NCBI RefSeq assembly: GCF_020715685.1
Contig: NZ_CP085840.1
Span: 930,001 to 994,000, forward strand
DNA length: 64,000 nucleotides
Reading direction: 5' to 3'
DNA from: Dermatobacter hominis
GTDB lineage: Bacteria > Actinomycetota > Acidimicrobiia > Acidimicrobiales > Microtrichaceae
Shown here: positions 24,668 through 33,246 of the stretch, in pieces
Layout of the letters: the number at the start of each line of letters is the position of its first letter
Position numbering within the stretch: position 1 is the first letter of the stretch
Position numbers and translations under genes: made by a program
Notes under the pieces: generated by a model
What the model saw: only the letters and a program-made list of their open reading frames with translations
Database searches by the model: none
Told to the model about the DNA's origin: nothing

Positions 24668-25456
24668 TCAGGGCGTCGAGGTGGAGGGAATCCGGCTCTG
24701 CAGGCCGTCCTGGGACCCGGCGACCGTCGTCGTCGTCGTGCCGCTGCCGGACCCGGTCCCCTGGACCTCGTCGTCACCCGGCAGGTTGCGGTCGGTCCAG
24801 CTGAAGGCGTCGTCGGGGAGGCACACGGCGGCGAGGGCCATCAGCGCGTTCGCCAGCGTGCCGTCGTCGGCCGCGGGGTTCACGGTCTGGCCGAACGCCC
24901 ACGCCCGGGCGAACGGGTCGAGCAGGTCCTGCTTCGCGAGCCCGTCGGCGAGGCACACGGCCTCCTTCGACTGCATGTCGCTGTCGCCCATGAACAGGCT
25001 CGCGACGGCGTCGCGCATGTCCACGCAGCCGGCGAAGTTCGACGCGACGATGTCGCGCTCGGCGTCGGTCAGGTCGATGTCGTTGAGCGAGGCCCCGCTC
25101 GTCGCCGGCCGGTAGCCGAGCTCCGACAGCCGGGGCGGACCGAGCGTGTCGACGATCCGGGTCGCCGCGCACGCCGCCTGGTCCGCCGGCGGGACCCACA
25201 GGTCGAGGTCGGCCTCGCTCGCGGTGAAGTCGTACTCGAGGCCCTCGATCAGCAGCTCTCGCGGCACGGGGCCGGTGTCGGGGAACGTCGGGGGCTGGCT
25301 GGGCGCGGCGTCGGCGCCCTCGACCTCGCGGGCCGGGCCCCGCTCCTGCGGGAGGCAGCCGGTCGCCACGACCACCAGGGCCCCCAGTGCGCACGCGACG
25401 GCCAGCACCGGGCGGAGCAGGCGCGGCCGCACGACGAGGCGACGGGGACGGGACAC
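24668..25456 (-). CDS. putative lipoprotein, unknown function
   Basis: A 262-aa exported protein from GTG 25456. The N-terminus has a twin-basic region (SRPRRLVVRPR), a hydrophobic core and the lipobox VVATGC, so it should be lipidated by the lgt product encoded just 9 bp downstream. The mature part has about seven further cysteines spread in an otherwise helical Asp/Ala-rich domain, suggesting disulfides in the exported protein, and it ends in a Thr/Ser-rich GTTTTTV segment. No catalytic motif. A GTG without a clear Shine-Dalgarno is the best start because it places the signal peptide correctly. Function unknown. Confidence 0.66.
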   Translation of the reverse strand: MSRPRRLVVRPRLLRPVLAVACALGALVVVATGCLPQERGPAREVEGADAAPSQPPTFPDTGPVPRELLIEGLEYDFTASEADLDLWVPPADQAACAATRIVDTLGPPRLSELGYRPATSGASLNDIDLTDAERDIVASNFAGCVDMRDAVASLFMGDSDMQSKEAVCLADGLAKQDLLDPFARAWAFGQTVNPAADDGTLANALMALAAVCLPDDAFSWTDRNLPGDDEVQGTGSGSGTTTTTVAGSQDGLQSRIPSTSTP

Positions 25457-25491
25457 GGTGTCCGAGGGTAGCGGCGGTGCCCCCACGACCG

Positions 25492-26475
25492 TCAGCGGTC
25501 GGCCGCCGAGCTGAGCAGCGCCTCCCACGTCGACGCGAGCCGCGCGAGGTCGTAGCGGTCCCGCACGCGCGCCGCCGCGCCGTCGCCCCGGCGAGCGACC
25601 TCGTCGGCCCCGGCGGCGACGGCGTCGGCGAGGTCGGTCCAGCCCGTGCCCGCGTCCACGAGGCCCGCCATGGCGCCGTCGGGGCGGCCCACGACCGCCA
25701 GGCCCGCGCCGGCGGCCCGTAGGGCGGCGGGGGGCGGTCCGGCCCGACCGCCGACCACGACCACGAGGTCGGCGGCCGCGACCGCCAGCTCGGCCCGGTC
25801 GGGCTCCTCGCCGTCGCCGAAGCGCACGACCCGGTCGTCGACCGGCTCGACCTCGGTCCGGGCGATGCCGAGCCGGTCGGCCTCGGCGCGGGCGGCCGCC
25901 AGGACGGTCTCGTCGCCGGACAGGTGGGCGACCAGGCCGTGCTCGGCCAGCCCCAGCTCGCGCCGCGCCGCGGCGCGGCGGGCGGCCGTGATCACGGCGA
26001 CCGGCGGCGCGCCGTACGGGATGACGTGGACGTCGGCCGGCTCGATGCCCCAGCGCGACCCGACCGCGGCGTCCGCCTCCGAGGTCACCACGATCGCATC
26101 GGCGCGGCCGACGAGCCGCGCCGCCCGCGAGGGCACCGGACCGTCGAGCCAGCGCTCGGCCTCGGACCCGAGGGCCAGCACCGTGGGCGGTGCGCTGCGG
26201 ATCGGGGCCAGCCCGGCGGCGGCCGCCGGTGCCTCGCCGCGGAGCACCACGACGTCGGCCCAGCGCTGCTCGCGCCGCAGCTGCGTGTGGGCGGCGAGCG
26301 AGCGGGCCGACGGGCTCATCGTCGGCACCACGCCGGCGAGCCCGGCCTGGCGACCGGGGGCGAGGGCGAGGGTCCGGATCTCGACGCCGGCGGCGGTCAG
26401 CGAACGGTGGAGGTCGAGCGCCGCCCGTCCGTCGTCGCGGTCGTCGGTGTCCGCCAGGACCTGCAGGACGCGCAT
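25492..26475 (-). CDS. glycosyltransferase family 4-like protein
   Basis: A 327-aa protein from ATG 26475 (MRVLQVLADTDDRDDG, the usual first strand of GT-B enzymes); ATG 26496 would add 7 residues. The N-terminal domain follows the GT4 plan and HVIPYGAPP (about 161-169) is the linker strand seen in GT4. The typical E-x7-E donor motif of the C-terminal domain is not clear, and the C-domain is short and glycine/alanine rich, so catalytic competence is doubtful. It overlaps nothing but lies 46 bp after carD and 35 bp before the lipoprotein gene. Donor and acceptor are unknown. Confidence 0.74.
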   Translation of the reverse strand: MRVLQVLADTDDRDDGRAALDLHRSLTAAGVEIRTLALAPGRQAGLAGVVPTMSPSARSLAAHTQLRREQRWADVVVLRGEAPAAAAGLAPIRSAPPTVLALGSEAERWLDGPVPSRAARLVGRADAIVVTSEADAAVGSRWGIEPADVHVIPYGAPPVAVITAARRAAARRELGLAEHGLVAHLSGDETVLAAARAEADRLGIARTEVEPVDDRVVRFGDGEEPDRAELAVAAADLVVVVGGRAGPPPAALRAAGAGLAVVGRPDGAMAGLVDAGTGWTDLADAVAAGADEVARRGDGAAARVRDRYDLARLASTWEALLSSAADR

Positions 26476-26521
26476 GCCGCGTGATCCGTCAGCCATGTTC
26501 GGCGCGCCGGCCCGCGGGGTG

Positions 26522-27001
26522 TCAGCTGAGCTGCTGCTCCACCTGGGCGAGCGCGTCGTCCTCGCTGACGTCCAGGGCGAAGCTCAGCTCCGAGACGAGC
26601 ACGCTGCGCGCCTTGACGAACATCGACTTCTCGCCCGCGGACAGGCCCTTGGCCTGGTCGCGGAGGGCGAGGTTCCGGACGACCTCTGCGACCTGGTACA
26701 CGTCGCCGGACTTCAGCTTCTCCTGGTGGTTCTTGAACCGTCGGCTCCAGTTGGCCGGCTCGCGCACGTCCTTCTTGCCGAGCAGCTCGAAGAGGTCGTC
26801 GACCTCCTCCTTGCCGATCGGGGGCCGCATGCCGACGTCGTCCGCCTTGTCGACCGGCACCGACAGCGTGAGCTCGCCATGGGCCATCTCGAGCACGAGG
26901 TACTCGGTGGTCGTGCCGTTGATCTTGCGCTTCTCACGCTTCTTGATCACGGCCGCACCGTGGTGCGGGTACACAACGCGGTCGCCGACGTCGAATGCCA
27001 C
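26522..27001 (-). CDS. carD: CarD family RNA polymerase-binding regulator
   Basis: A 159-aa CarD. The N-terminal Tudor-like RNAP-interaction domain starts at once with FDVGDRVVYPHHGAA, and the C-terminal helical DNA-binding domain contains the conserved WSRRFKNHQEKLKSGD with the Trp that wedges into the -10 upstream edge. GTG 27001 is chosen over GTG 27016 since GAGGAA precedes it by 8 nt. CarD stabilises RNAP open complexes at rRNA and housekeeping promoters in Actinobacteria. Its own promoter has a TACCAT -10 shared with tRNA-Gly. First gene of the series ending in lgt. Confidence 0.94.
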   Translation of the reverse strand: MAFDVGDRVVYPHHGAAVIKKREKRKINGTTTEYLVLEMAHGELTLSVPVDKADDVGMRPPIGKEEVDDLFELLGKKDVREPANWSRRFKNHQEKLKSGDVYQVAEVVRNLALRDQAKGLSAGEKSMFVKARSVLVSELSFALDVSEDDALAQVEQQLS

Positions 27002-27044
27002 TGCGGGGTTCCTCACGGGGTCGAGGGAGAGGACGGGTCCAGCC

Positions 27045-27102
27045 GGTCCGGGCCCGGACCTGACGAACGGGCAATGGTACCACCGGGTCGAAATCCGGTC
27101 GA
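27045..27102 (-). promoter_or_regulatory. carD promoter with 16-bp palindrome in the leader
   Basis: On the minus strand TCGACC (27097-27102), 17 nt, then TACCAT (27074-27079). Fourteen bases further lies a perfect 16-bp palindrome GGTCCGGGCCCGGACC (27045-27060), about 44 bp before the GTG. It could be an operator or a leader hairpin. Confidence 0.5.
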
Positions 27103-27130
27103 CGCGGCACCCGGGCGGTCCAGCCCCTCC

Positions 27131-27967
27131 TCAGATGACGTACGCCAGGTTGCGCACGATGCGCTCGCCCAGCTCGGCGTCGCCCTCGATGCGGACGCGG
27201 CCGGCGTCGATCAGGTCCTGCGGGCTCCGGCGGCCCCCCGCCAGCCGGATGAAGGCCGGCAGGTCGGTGGCGATCGTGGTCGTCGGCGGATCGGGCAGGT
27301 CGTCGACGACGCGGGCCCGGCCCTCGACCGCCACGTCGATCGTGCGGGGCGGGTCGTCCGAGCCCGGCACGGAGAGCTCGAACCGCACCGACGATCCGTC
27401 TGGCGCTCCGCCGCGCTTGCCGACCACGAACCCGATCGCCCCGAGCACCTCGGTCAGGGCCCGTTCGGCGACCGGGCCGTCGAGGCCCCCGGGCCGACCG
27501 ACCGCCTCGCGGACGTCCTGCTCGTGGAACCAGACGTCGAAGGTGCGGACCTGCAGGAACCGCGCGAAGGGCACGGTGCCGGCGGGGCTCCACCCCTCGG
27601 CGGCGAAGTCCTCGGGCGACTTCGCGGCGAGCTCGCGGCGACGGCGGTCCGCCAGGGCACGCAGGTCGTCGAGCAGCTCGTCGGCGGTGCGGCTGCGCAG
27701 CGACTCGATCCAGGCCTCGTTCATCCGGCCGATGTCGTTGCGCACGTGCTGGTCGTCGAAGTCGACCTCGGGCGTCGGCGCGCCGTCGAGGGCTGCCTCG
27801 AAGCTCACGACGTGGGCCACGACGTCGTGGACGTCCCACCCGGGGCAGTCGGTCGGTGCGGACCACTCCCCCGGCTCGAGCGACGCCGCCAGGTCGGCGA
27901 GCTCGGTGAGGGCGGCCACGGCGTCGTCGGACACCGCCTCGGGGGTCATCGGTCGGGGGACGCTCAC
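27131..27967 (-). CDS. maleylpyruvate isomerase-type (DinB/MDMPI, TIGR03083-like) protein
   Basis: A 278-aa protein from GTG 27967 (ATG 27949 is an alternative). The N-terminal four-helix metal-binding domain has CPGWDVHDVVAHVVSFE (about 46-62), the typical W-x-V-x-D-VVAH motif with the first metal His; further ligands are expected at FLQVRTFDVWFHEQDVRE (about 143-160). The C-terminal domain (LPAFIRLAGGR) resembles the SCP2-like part of these proteins. Characterised relatives are mycothiol-dependent isomerases, which fits an actinobacterium, but many members have no known reaction. No obvious partner gene next to it. Confidence 0.8.
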   Translation of the reverse strand: MSVPRPMTPEAVSDDAVAALTELADLAASLEPGEWSAPTDCPGWDVHDVVAHVVSFEAALDGAPTPEVDFDDQHVRNDIGRMNEAWIESLRSRTADELLDDLRALADRRRRELAAKSPEDFAAEGWSPAGTVPFARFLQVRTFDVWFHEQDVREAVGRPGGLDGPVAERALTEVLGAIGFVVGKRGGAPDGSSVRFELSVPGSDDPPRTIDVAVEGRARVVDDLPDPPTTTIATDLPAFIRLAGGRRSPQDLIDAGRVRIEGDAELGERIVRNLAYVI

Positions 27968-28041
27968 GGTCCGAGCCTGCCACAGCCGCCCTCGTCCCCG
28001 GCGGGCCGGAGCGGCGGCGCCGACCTGCGCCGTCGCCGAGG

Positions 28042-28503
28042 TCAGCCGTTGCCGACGAGCAGCGGCTGGCGCAGGAACCAGGCCGGGTCGTCCGAGCGCT
28101 CCGGGTACCGACCGTCGACGTCGGCCCAGACGATCTGGAGCGTGGCCGGCCACCGCTCGCCGAGCTCCGCCATGACCTCTCGTCCGAGGTTGAACCAGTC
28201 GCCCTGGCTGAGGAACAGCTCGTCGACCTCGCGGAAGCGCAGCGCCATCGGGCCGACGCGCACGCCGTCCCGCCCGCGGAGGTCGACGCCCGCCGCGACC
28301 TTGTCGGCCATGGCCTGGACGATGGCGCCGGCCAGCGGCGCGTCGAGCCCGACGACGATCAGCTCGGGGTGCCCGAAGGACCGGGTCAGCCCCACGCTGT
28401 ACGCCCAGTCGCACCCGGTCCGGTCGCCGGTCACGGCGGCCACCGTGTAGCCCACGTCGTCGATGTCCTGCTTGAAGGTCTCCACGACCTCGAACGCTCC
28501 CAT
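28042..28503 (-). CDS. DUF4262 family protein
   Basis: A 153-aa protein beginning MGAFEVVETFKQDIDDVGYTV, followed by the DUF4262 hallmark WAYSVGLTRSFGHPELIVVG (about 33-52). The domain is small, with alternating strands and helices and no transmembrane part. ATG 28503 begins the compact domain. It is a single gene between the MDMPI protein and the RDD protein; the family has no assigned function. Confidence rests on the distinct WAYSVGL-FGHPEL pattern. Confidence 0.86.
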   Translation of the reverse strand: MGAFEVVETFKQDIDDVGYTVAAVTGDRTGCDWAYSVGLTRSFGHPELIVVGLDAPLAGAIVQAMADKVAAGVDLRGRDGVRVGPMALRFREVDELFLSQGDWFNLGREVMAELGERWPATLQIVWADVDGRYPERSDDPAWFLRQPLLVGNG

Positions 28504-28677
28504 GGCCGCAGTGTGACGAACCCGTCGCCGCCTGTCTGCAGTCGGTTCGGACCATCCTGTGACCGGTCCGCGCGGCCCGGTGGGCAGATGTCCTGCGGCC
28601 CCCGGTCGGGCGGACCAGTCCGGCGCTCCGGAGCGGGTCGTCCGGCTCAGCGCCGGCGGCCGCCGGCCCTGGCCGGC

Positions 28678-29214
28678 TCACACCGCAACCGGATCGGCCT
28701 CCTGCTGGCGCGCCAGGAAGCGCCAGCGCGCGCTCCGCGCGTCCCACGAGTACACGACGGCCGTGCCGGCGATCTTGTCGTGCAGCGCGCGCCGCTCCTT
28801 GCCGAAGATGATCGGGAGGAACCCGATGCCGAGGGTCAGGAACGACAGCGGCAGCGCGAGCGTGCGGAGGACGGCGTTGCGGCCGGACGCGGGCGACCCG
28901 TCGGCGCGGACCACGCGGATGCCGAGCAGCGCCATGCCCGGGGTCTTCCCGCTCACGGACCAGGGGTACGAGTAGTAGACGAACAACCAGAGCAGCAGCA
29001 GCGAGCCGGTGAAGAGCGCATCGGGATCCCACTTGAAGGCGTCCGAGGTCACCAGCGCGATGGCCCACGCCACGATCGCGCTCCCCAGCGCGAAGAGGCT
29101 CGTGGCGATGGTCTGGTCCAGCGCGAAGGCCGCCAGCCGGGTCGCCGCGCCGGCGTAGTGGCCCTGCATCGACACGGCCCGGGTCGGATCGGCACCGGTG
29201 ACGCCCCGGCTCAC
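28678..29214 (-). CDS. RDD family membrane protein
   Basis: A 178-aa integral membrane protein. The RDD pattern is present: AGAATRLAAFALDQTIATS (about 21-39, with the Arg-Asp pair), a central TM pair (LFALGSAIVAWAIALV, LLLLWLFVYYSYPW) and the second conserved stretch GKTPGMALLGIRVVRADG, ending LHDKIAGTAVVY. Three to four TM helices. GTG 29214 overlaps the stop of the nonapeptide-repeat gene (GTGA), so translation is coupled. RDD proteins include transporters and accessory proteins but most are uncharacterised. See the upstream gene: the two look like one protein split in two. Confidence 0.88.
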   Translation of the reverse strand: MSRGVTGADPTRAVSMQGHYAGAATRLAAFALDQTIATSLFALGSAIVAWAIALVTSDAFKWDPDALFTGSLLLLWLFVYYSYPWSVSGKTPGMALLGIRVVRADGSPASGRNAVLRTLALPLSFLTLGIGFLPIIFGKERRALHDKIAGTAVVYSWDARSARWRFLARQQEADPVAV

Positions 29215-30308
29215 GGCGACGCCCCCTCTCCCTGCTCGGAACCGTCGTCGTCGGGCGGCCCGGACCCGTCGCCGGGCGGGCCGGACCCGTCGCCGGGCGG
29301 CCCGGACCCGTCGCCCACGGCGATCTCCACGACGACGTCGCCCGGCCCGGCCGGCAGCGCCAGGTGGCGGTCCACGAGCAGCGGCGGCCCCGCCGGCAGC
29401 TGGTCGTAGTCGCGTCGGAGGAGCCGGTTGGCGATCCGGCCGATCAGCGAGTCGATCGACACGCCCTGGGACCGGACGGCGTCGAGCGCCTCGGACGCCG
29501 CACCACCGGTGGAGCGCACGATCACCGCACCCATCTCCGTGTTCGCGATCAGCGCGTCGACGTCGATGCGGTCCATCACGGCGTTCAGGTCGAGCTGCGC
29601 GAGCACGGCGTTCAGGTCGATCACCGCGAGGAGCTCGTTGAGGTCGACGCCGGCCAGCAGCCCGTCGAGGTCGACCCCCACGAGGAGCGCGTCGAGGTCG
29701 ACGTCGACGAGCAGCGCGTCGAGGTCCACCCCGGCGAGCAGCGCGTTGAGGTCGACGCCGGCGAGCAGGGCGTTGAGGTCGACGCCGGCCAGGAGGGCGT
29801 TGAGGTCCACCTTGGTGAGCAGGGCGTTCAGGTCGATCCGGTCGAGCAGGGCGCCGATGTCGATCCGGGTGAGGATCCCGTCGATGTCGACGCGGCGGAG
29901 GATGCCGTCGATGTCGACCCGCGACACGATGCCGTCCACGTCGACCCGGCCGACGATGCCGTCGACGTCGACCCTCGAGATCAGGCCCTGCACGTCGACG
30001 GCGGCCAGGATCGAGTCGAGGTCGATCGCGTCGACGATGCCGGGCGTGAAGCGCCGGATCGTCTCCTTGGCCGCCGGCACCCCGTCGGTCGCGATGCCGT
30101 CACGGACGGCCTGACCCTCGCGTGCCAGCGGTCGGGTCAGCCAGCGTGCCGCGCCCTCCAGCACCCGCGCCGGCGGCGACGCCGCCACCGTCGAGGCCAC
30201 TCCCCCCGCCACGCGGACTGCCACCGACGCGGCGCCGAGGGCCGCGTCCAGACCCCAGCTCTCCTCGGCCGTGTCGTCGGCGACGGGGACGGGTCTCTCG
30301 CTCACCAC
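29211..30308 (-). CDS. nonapeptide-repeat protein coupled to RDD protein
   Basis: A 365-aa protein (GTG 30308; GTG 30305 is an alternative). Residues 1-94 are a helical Ala/Arg-rich region; residues 95-256 are 18 tandem 9-residue repeats of the pattern [VIL]-D-[VLI]-[DNQG]-[AGSE]-[LIV]-[LVIM]-x-x (three are exactly VDLNALLAG); a helical RSQGVSIDSLIGRIANRLLRR segment follows; the end is GDGSGPP repeats. There is no signal peptide. In other actinobacteria I recall such repeats in front of an RDD domain within one protein; here the RDD domain is the next, overlapping gene. Function unknown; membrane-associated scaffold is a guess. Confidence 0.8.
   Translation of the reverse strand: MVSERPVPVADDTAEESWGLDAALGAASVAVRVAGGVASTVAASPPARVLEGAARWLTRPLAREGQAVRDGIATDGVPAAKETIRRFTPGIVDAIDLDSILAAVDVQGLISRVDVDGIVGRVDVDGIVSRVDIDGILRRVDIDGILTRIDIGALLDRIDLNALLTKVDLNALLAGVDLNALLAGVDLNALLAGVDLDALLVDVDLDALLVGVDLDGLLAGVDLNELLAVIDLNAVLAQLDLNAVMDRIDVDALIANTEMGAVIVRSTGGAASEALDAVRSQGVSIDSLIGRIANRLLRRDYDQLPAGPPLLVDRHLALPAGPGDVVVEIAVGDGSGPPGDGSGPPGDGSGPPDDDGSEQGEGASP
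29252..29314. repeat. 3 x 21-bp repeat (GDGSGPP)
   Basis: Unit CGGGCGGCCCGGACCCGTCG plus C on the plus strand, three near-exact copies, encoding GDGSGPP at the C-terminus of the nonapeptide-repeat protein. Confidence 0.9.
29541..30026 (-). repeat. 18 x 27-bp nonapeptide-coding repeat
   Basis: Strict 27-bp periodicity with conserved GTCGACGTC/GTCGACCTC-type cores (VDV/VDL). DNA sequence identity between units is uneven: the three VDLNALLAG units are nearly identical while the ends are diverged, consistent with expansion by internal duplication. Confidence 0.88.
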
Positions 30309-30461
30309 CCGAGATCATGGCCGACGAGGGAACCGAAGTGGGCAGATCCACCCGGAACCGGTCCGAACGGCCCGACCGGGGCTCAAGTCGGGCCGGGTTC
30401 GCACCGACCACTCGGGGACGACGCACCCATCCGACGACTGCGCCCTCGGAGGACCCCCGAC

Positions 30462-30956
30462 ATGACCCGCAACCGCACCGCCGTGATCGCCCTCGCGACG
30501 GCGATGGTGCTCGCGCTCGGCGCCTGCACCGCCAGCGTCGCCGGCCCGCCGCCGACGGCCCCCGAGGGGTGGGAGTCCGAGATGCTCGGCGCCATCAACG
30601 CCCACCGGGCCAACGTCGGGCTGCCCCCGCTGGCCTGGTGCGCCACGCTCGCCGGCGCAGCCCAGTCCCACTCGCAGGACCAGGCCAACCGGATGACGAT
30701 GACGCACACCGGCTACGACGGCTCGACGATCGGGACCCGGGCGAACCGCGCCGGCTACGTCGGCTGGCGCAGCCTGGCCGAGAACGTGGCCGCCGGCCAG
30801 ACCTCGGTCGGCCAGGTCATGACGAGCTGGATGGGCTCGTCCGGCCACCGCGCCAACATCCTCGGCGGCTCCACCCACGTCGGCTTCGGCCAGGCCCGAG
30901 GCGCCAACGGCGTCATCTACTGGACGCAGGACTTCGGCTCCGGCGGCCGCTGCTAG
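30462..30956 (+). CDS. CAP-domain (SCP-like) secreted lipoprotein
   Basis: A 164-aa protein from ATG 30462 with GGAGGA 8 nt upstream. The signal peptide ends in the lipobox LALGAC. The CAP domain contains INAHRANVGLPPLAWCATLA (about 45-64), HSQDQANRMTMTHTG (catalytic-type His/Glu cavity residues), GYVGWRSLAENVAAGQ and GSSGHRANILGGSTHVGFG, the four CAP signature blocks. Role of bacterial CAP proteins is mostly unknown (envelope-associated, possibly lipid binding or protease-like). Divergent from the nonapeptide gene and convergent with the small gene at 30996-31349. Confidence 0.92.
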   Translation: MTRNRTAVIALATAMVLALGACTASVAGPPPTAPEGWESEMLGAINAHRANVGLPPLAWCATLAGAAQSHSQDQANRMTMTHTGYDGSTIGTRANRAGYVGWRSLAENVAAGQTSVGQVMTSWMGSSGHRANILGGSTHVGFGQARGANGVIYWTQDFGSGGRC

Positions 30957-30995
30957 CCGCACGACCCGAGAACGGGGTCGTGGCGAGCGGCGCGA

Positions 30996-31349
30996 TCAGG
31001 CCGGCTTGGAGACCGAGGCGATCCGGTCCTTGACCCACTGGAGGCTGCCGTCGGCGCCCTGGGCGTCCTGCCAGCCCTCGAGCGCGGCGACCAGGGCCGG
31101 GCGGTCGGACACGACCCCGAGCACCTCGACGGTGACGAGGTCGACCGGCAGGTCGGCCACCCAGGTGTCGCCCACCGGGTCGATCCCGCCGGGCTCGACC
31201 GGTTCGCGCATGGCGTAGACCTCGCCGGTGTCGGCGACCCAGTTGATCTCCCAGCGGATCCCGTCGGCCGCGAGCCAGTCACGACCGAACTGCTCCTCCT
31301 CGGAGGCCCGGCGTCGGGGATCGGCGTCGTAGAACTGTTCGATGTCCAT
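30996..31349 (-). CDS. conserved hypothetical protein
   Basis: A 117-aa acidic protein from ATG 31349, with GGGAG a few bases upstream. It starts MDIEQFYDADPRRRASEEEQ, then GRDWLAADGIRWEINWVADT and VYAMREPVEP. I recognise the FYDADPRRR ... YAMREP layout as common in actinobacterial genomes but not with any function. No membrane segment, no cysteine. It is convergent with the CAP gene and divergent from the two-component system. Unknown function. Confidence 0.8.
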   Translation of the reverse strand: MDIEQFYDADPRRRASEEEQFGRDWLAADGIRWEINWVADTGEVYAMREPVEPGGIDPVGDTWVADLPVDLVTVEVLGVVSDRPALVAALEGWQDAQGADGSLQWVKDRIASVSKPA

Positions 31350-31492
31350 CGTGCTCCCTGCGTCCGGGTCGGACAGTACCGGCCGGGGCGGGCGGGTCGT
31401 GCACCACCGGACCTGCACAGGACTTTCACACGTTGCCGCGGACCCGTTCACAGCTGGTTCCGTACCCTCGTGACGTGACTCGGGGAGGAACG

Positions 31493-32224
31493 GTGGCACC
31501 GGGAGCGGCGACCCCGCCCGCCAGGAGGCGGGTGCTGGTGGTGGAGGACGAGGTCGCGATCGCCGAGGCGGTGGCGGCGCGGCTCGAGGCCGAGGGCTAC
31601 GACGTGACCCTGGCCCACGACGGGCCGAGCGGCGTGGCCCGCTGTGAGGAGCTCGGGCCCGACCTGGTCGTGCTCGACCTGATGCTCCCGGGCATGGACG
31701 GCTTCGAGGTGTGCCGCACCATCCAGCGGGACCGACACGTGCCCGTGCTCATGCTCACCGCGCTCGACCAGGAGACCGACCTCGTGGTCGGCCTGCGCCT
31801 CGGTGCCGACGACTACATGACCAAGCCGTTCAGCCCCCGGGAGCTGGTCGCCCGGGTGGGCGCGATCCTGCGCCGGACCGATGCCCGGGACGACCTGCGT
31901 CCGGGTTCGCTGCGCTCGGGCCCGGTCGAGCTCCGGCCCGGGCCCCGCCTCGCGCTGCTCGACGGCGACCCGGTGCACCTGACCCCGACCGAGTTCGATC
32001 TGCTGCTCCACCTCTTCGAGGCCGACGGGTCGGTGTGCACCCGGGACCAGCTGCTCGGCGCGGTGTGGGGCTACCGCGACGGATCGGGCGCCCGCACCGT
32101 CGACTCCCACGTCCGGTCGCTGCGCCGGAAGCTCGGCGACGACGTGATCCGCACCGTCCACGCCGTCGGCTACGCGGCCGGCGGACCCGCACCCGATCCC
32201 CGAGCCGAGGAGGCGTCGCTGTGA
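31493..32224 (+). CDS. OmpR/PhoB-type response regulator
   Basis: A 243-aa two-component regulator. The receiver domain has EDE (about 18-20), the phospho-acceptor Asp in VVLDLMLPGMDG (about 61-72), LTALDQ and KPFSPREL with the conserved Lys. The C-terminal winged helix (about 145-230) ends in RTVDSHVRSLRRKLGDD and VRTVHAVGYA. GTG 31493 is preferred because GGGGAGGAAC lies just before it. It overlaps the sensor kinase gene by 4 bp (GTGA). Probably regulates its own operon, which also carries a DUF4173 membrane protein. Confidence 0.94.
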   Translation: MAPGAATPPARRRVLVVEDEVAIAEAVAARLEAEGYDVTLAHDGPSGVARCEELGPDLVVLDLMLPGMDGFEVCRTIQRDRHVPVLMLTALDQETDLVVGLRLGADDYMTKPFSPRELVARVGAILRRTDARDDLRPGSLRSGPVELRPGPRLALLDGDPVHLTPTEFDLLLHLFEADGSVCTRDQLLGAVWGYRDGSGARTVDSHVRSLRRKLGDDVIRTVHAVGYAAGGPAPDPRAEEASL

Positions 32225-33246
32225 GACCGCTCGACAGCGTCCGGTCGATCAAGTTGAAGCTGGTGATCGTGATCGTCGCCGCGGTGGCGATCAGCGCCGT
32301 CGTGAGCAGCGTCGGGTGGCGCACCGGCATCGCCGTCTGGCTCCGGCCTCCGATCGCAGTGTGCCTGTCGCTCTTGCTCGTGTACCCGTTCTCCCGCGGC
32401 ATCACGTCACCCCTGCGCCAGATGGCCGACGCCGCCACCGCCATGGCCGCCGGCGACTTCAGCCAGCCGATCACCGCCACGTCACGCGACGAGGTGGGTG
32501 ACCTCGCGAGGGCGTTCGAGCGGATGCGGTCCGAGCTGGCGGAGGTCGACCGTCGGCGCCGGGCGATCATCGCCAACGTGTCGCACGAGCTGCGCACACC
32601 GCTCACCGTGCTCCGGGCCCGATTCGAGAACATCGTGGACGGCCTCGAGCCCAACGACGCCGACCACGCGGAGCGCTCGCTCGCCGAGATCGAGCGGCTC
32701 AGCGAGCTGGTCGACCGCGTGCTCGACCTCAGCCGCCTCGAGTCGGGCGCGTCGCCGCTGCACCTCGAGCGCTTCGACGTCGGGGCGCTGGTCCGCGACG
32801 CGACGGGTTCGCTCCACGCCGACGCCCCCGCCGCGACACTGACCGTCGACGTGAGCGGATGCGACGAGTTCGTGGGCGACCGGGCCCGCATCCACCAGGT
32901 CGTGCAGAACCTGGCCGACAACGCGGTCCGCCACGGCGCCGACGGCAGGAACGGCGACAGGACCGCACGGTGCACGGTGACGGCGCGCACGGACCACCGG
33001 TCCCTGCGGCTCACCGTGACCGACCTGGGCGACGGCATCCCCGAGGCGGAGCGCGACCTCGTCGTGGAGCGCTTCTACCGCTCGCCCGGTGCCCGGTCCC
33101 GCACGACGGGCGCAGGGCTCGGCCTGGCGATCGTCACCGAGATCGTCGAGCTCCACGGCGGGACGATCGAGATCGCCGACAACGAGCCGCGCGGCTGTCG
33201 CGTGGACGTCGAACTGCCCGCGCCGAGCGAGGAGCTGCTGCCGTGA
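32221..33246 (+). CDS. sensor histidine kinase
   Basis: A 341-aa membrane histidine kinase. Two closely spaced TM segments at about 14-32 and 41-58 leave almost no periplasmic loop, so the signal is probably sensed in or near the membrane. The HAMP domain covers about 60-110 (SPLRQMADAATAMAAGDFSQP), the H box is VSHELRTPL (about 121-129), the N box is NLADNAVRHGADG, the G1 box is DLGDGIPE, and the G2 box is GAGLGLAIV. GTG 32221 overlaps the response regulator stop, and the next gene overlaps its own stop. Cognate kinase of the 31493 regulator. Confidence 0.94.
   Translation: MRPLDSVRSIKLKLVIVIVAAVAISAVVSSVGWRTGIAVWLRPPIAVCLSLLLVYPFSRGITSPLRQMADAATAMAAGDFSQPITATSRDEVGDLARAFERMRSELAEVDRRRRAIIANVSHELRTPLTVLRARFENIVDGLEPNDADHAERSLAEIERLSELVDRVLDLSRLESGASPLHLERFDVGALVRDATGSLHADAPAATLTVDVSGCDEFVGDRARIHQVVQNLADNAVRHGADGRNGDRTARCTVTARTDHRSLRLTVTDLGDGIPEAERDLVVERFYRSPGARSRTTGAGLGLAIVTEIVELHGGTIEIADNEPRGCRVDVELPAPSEELLP

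Noticed and set aside
30315-30461. Small gene in the divergent gap before the CAP gene
   Set aside because: Only frame shadows with no ribosome site and no recognisable protein.
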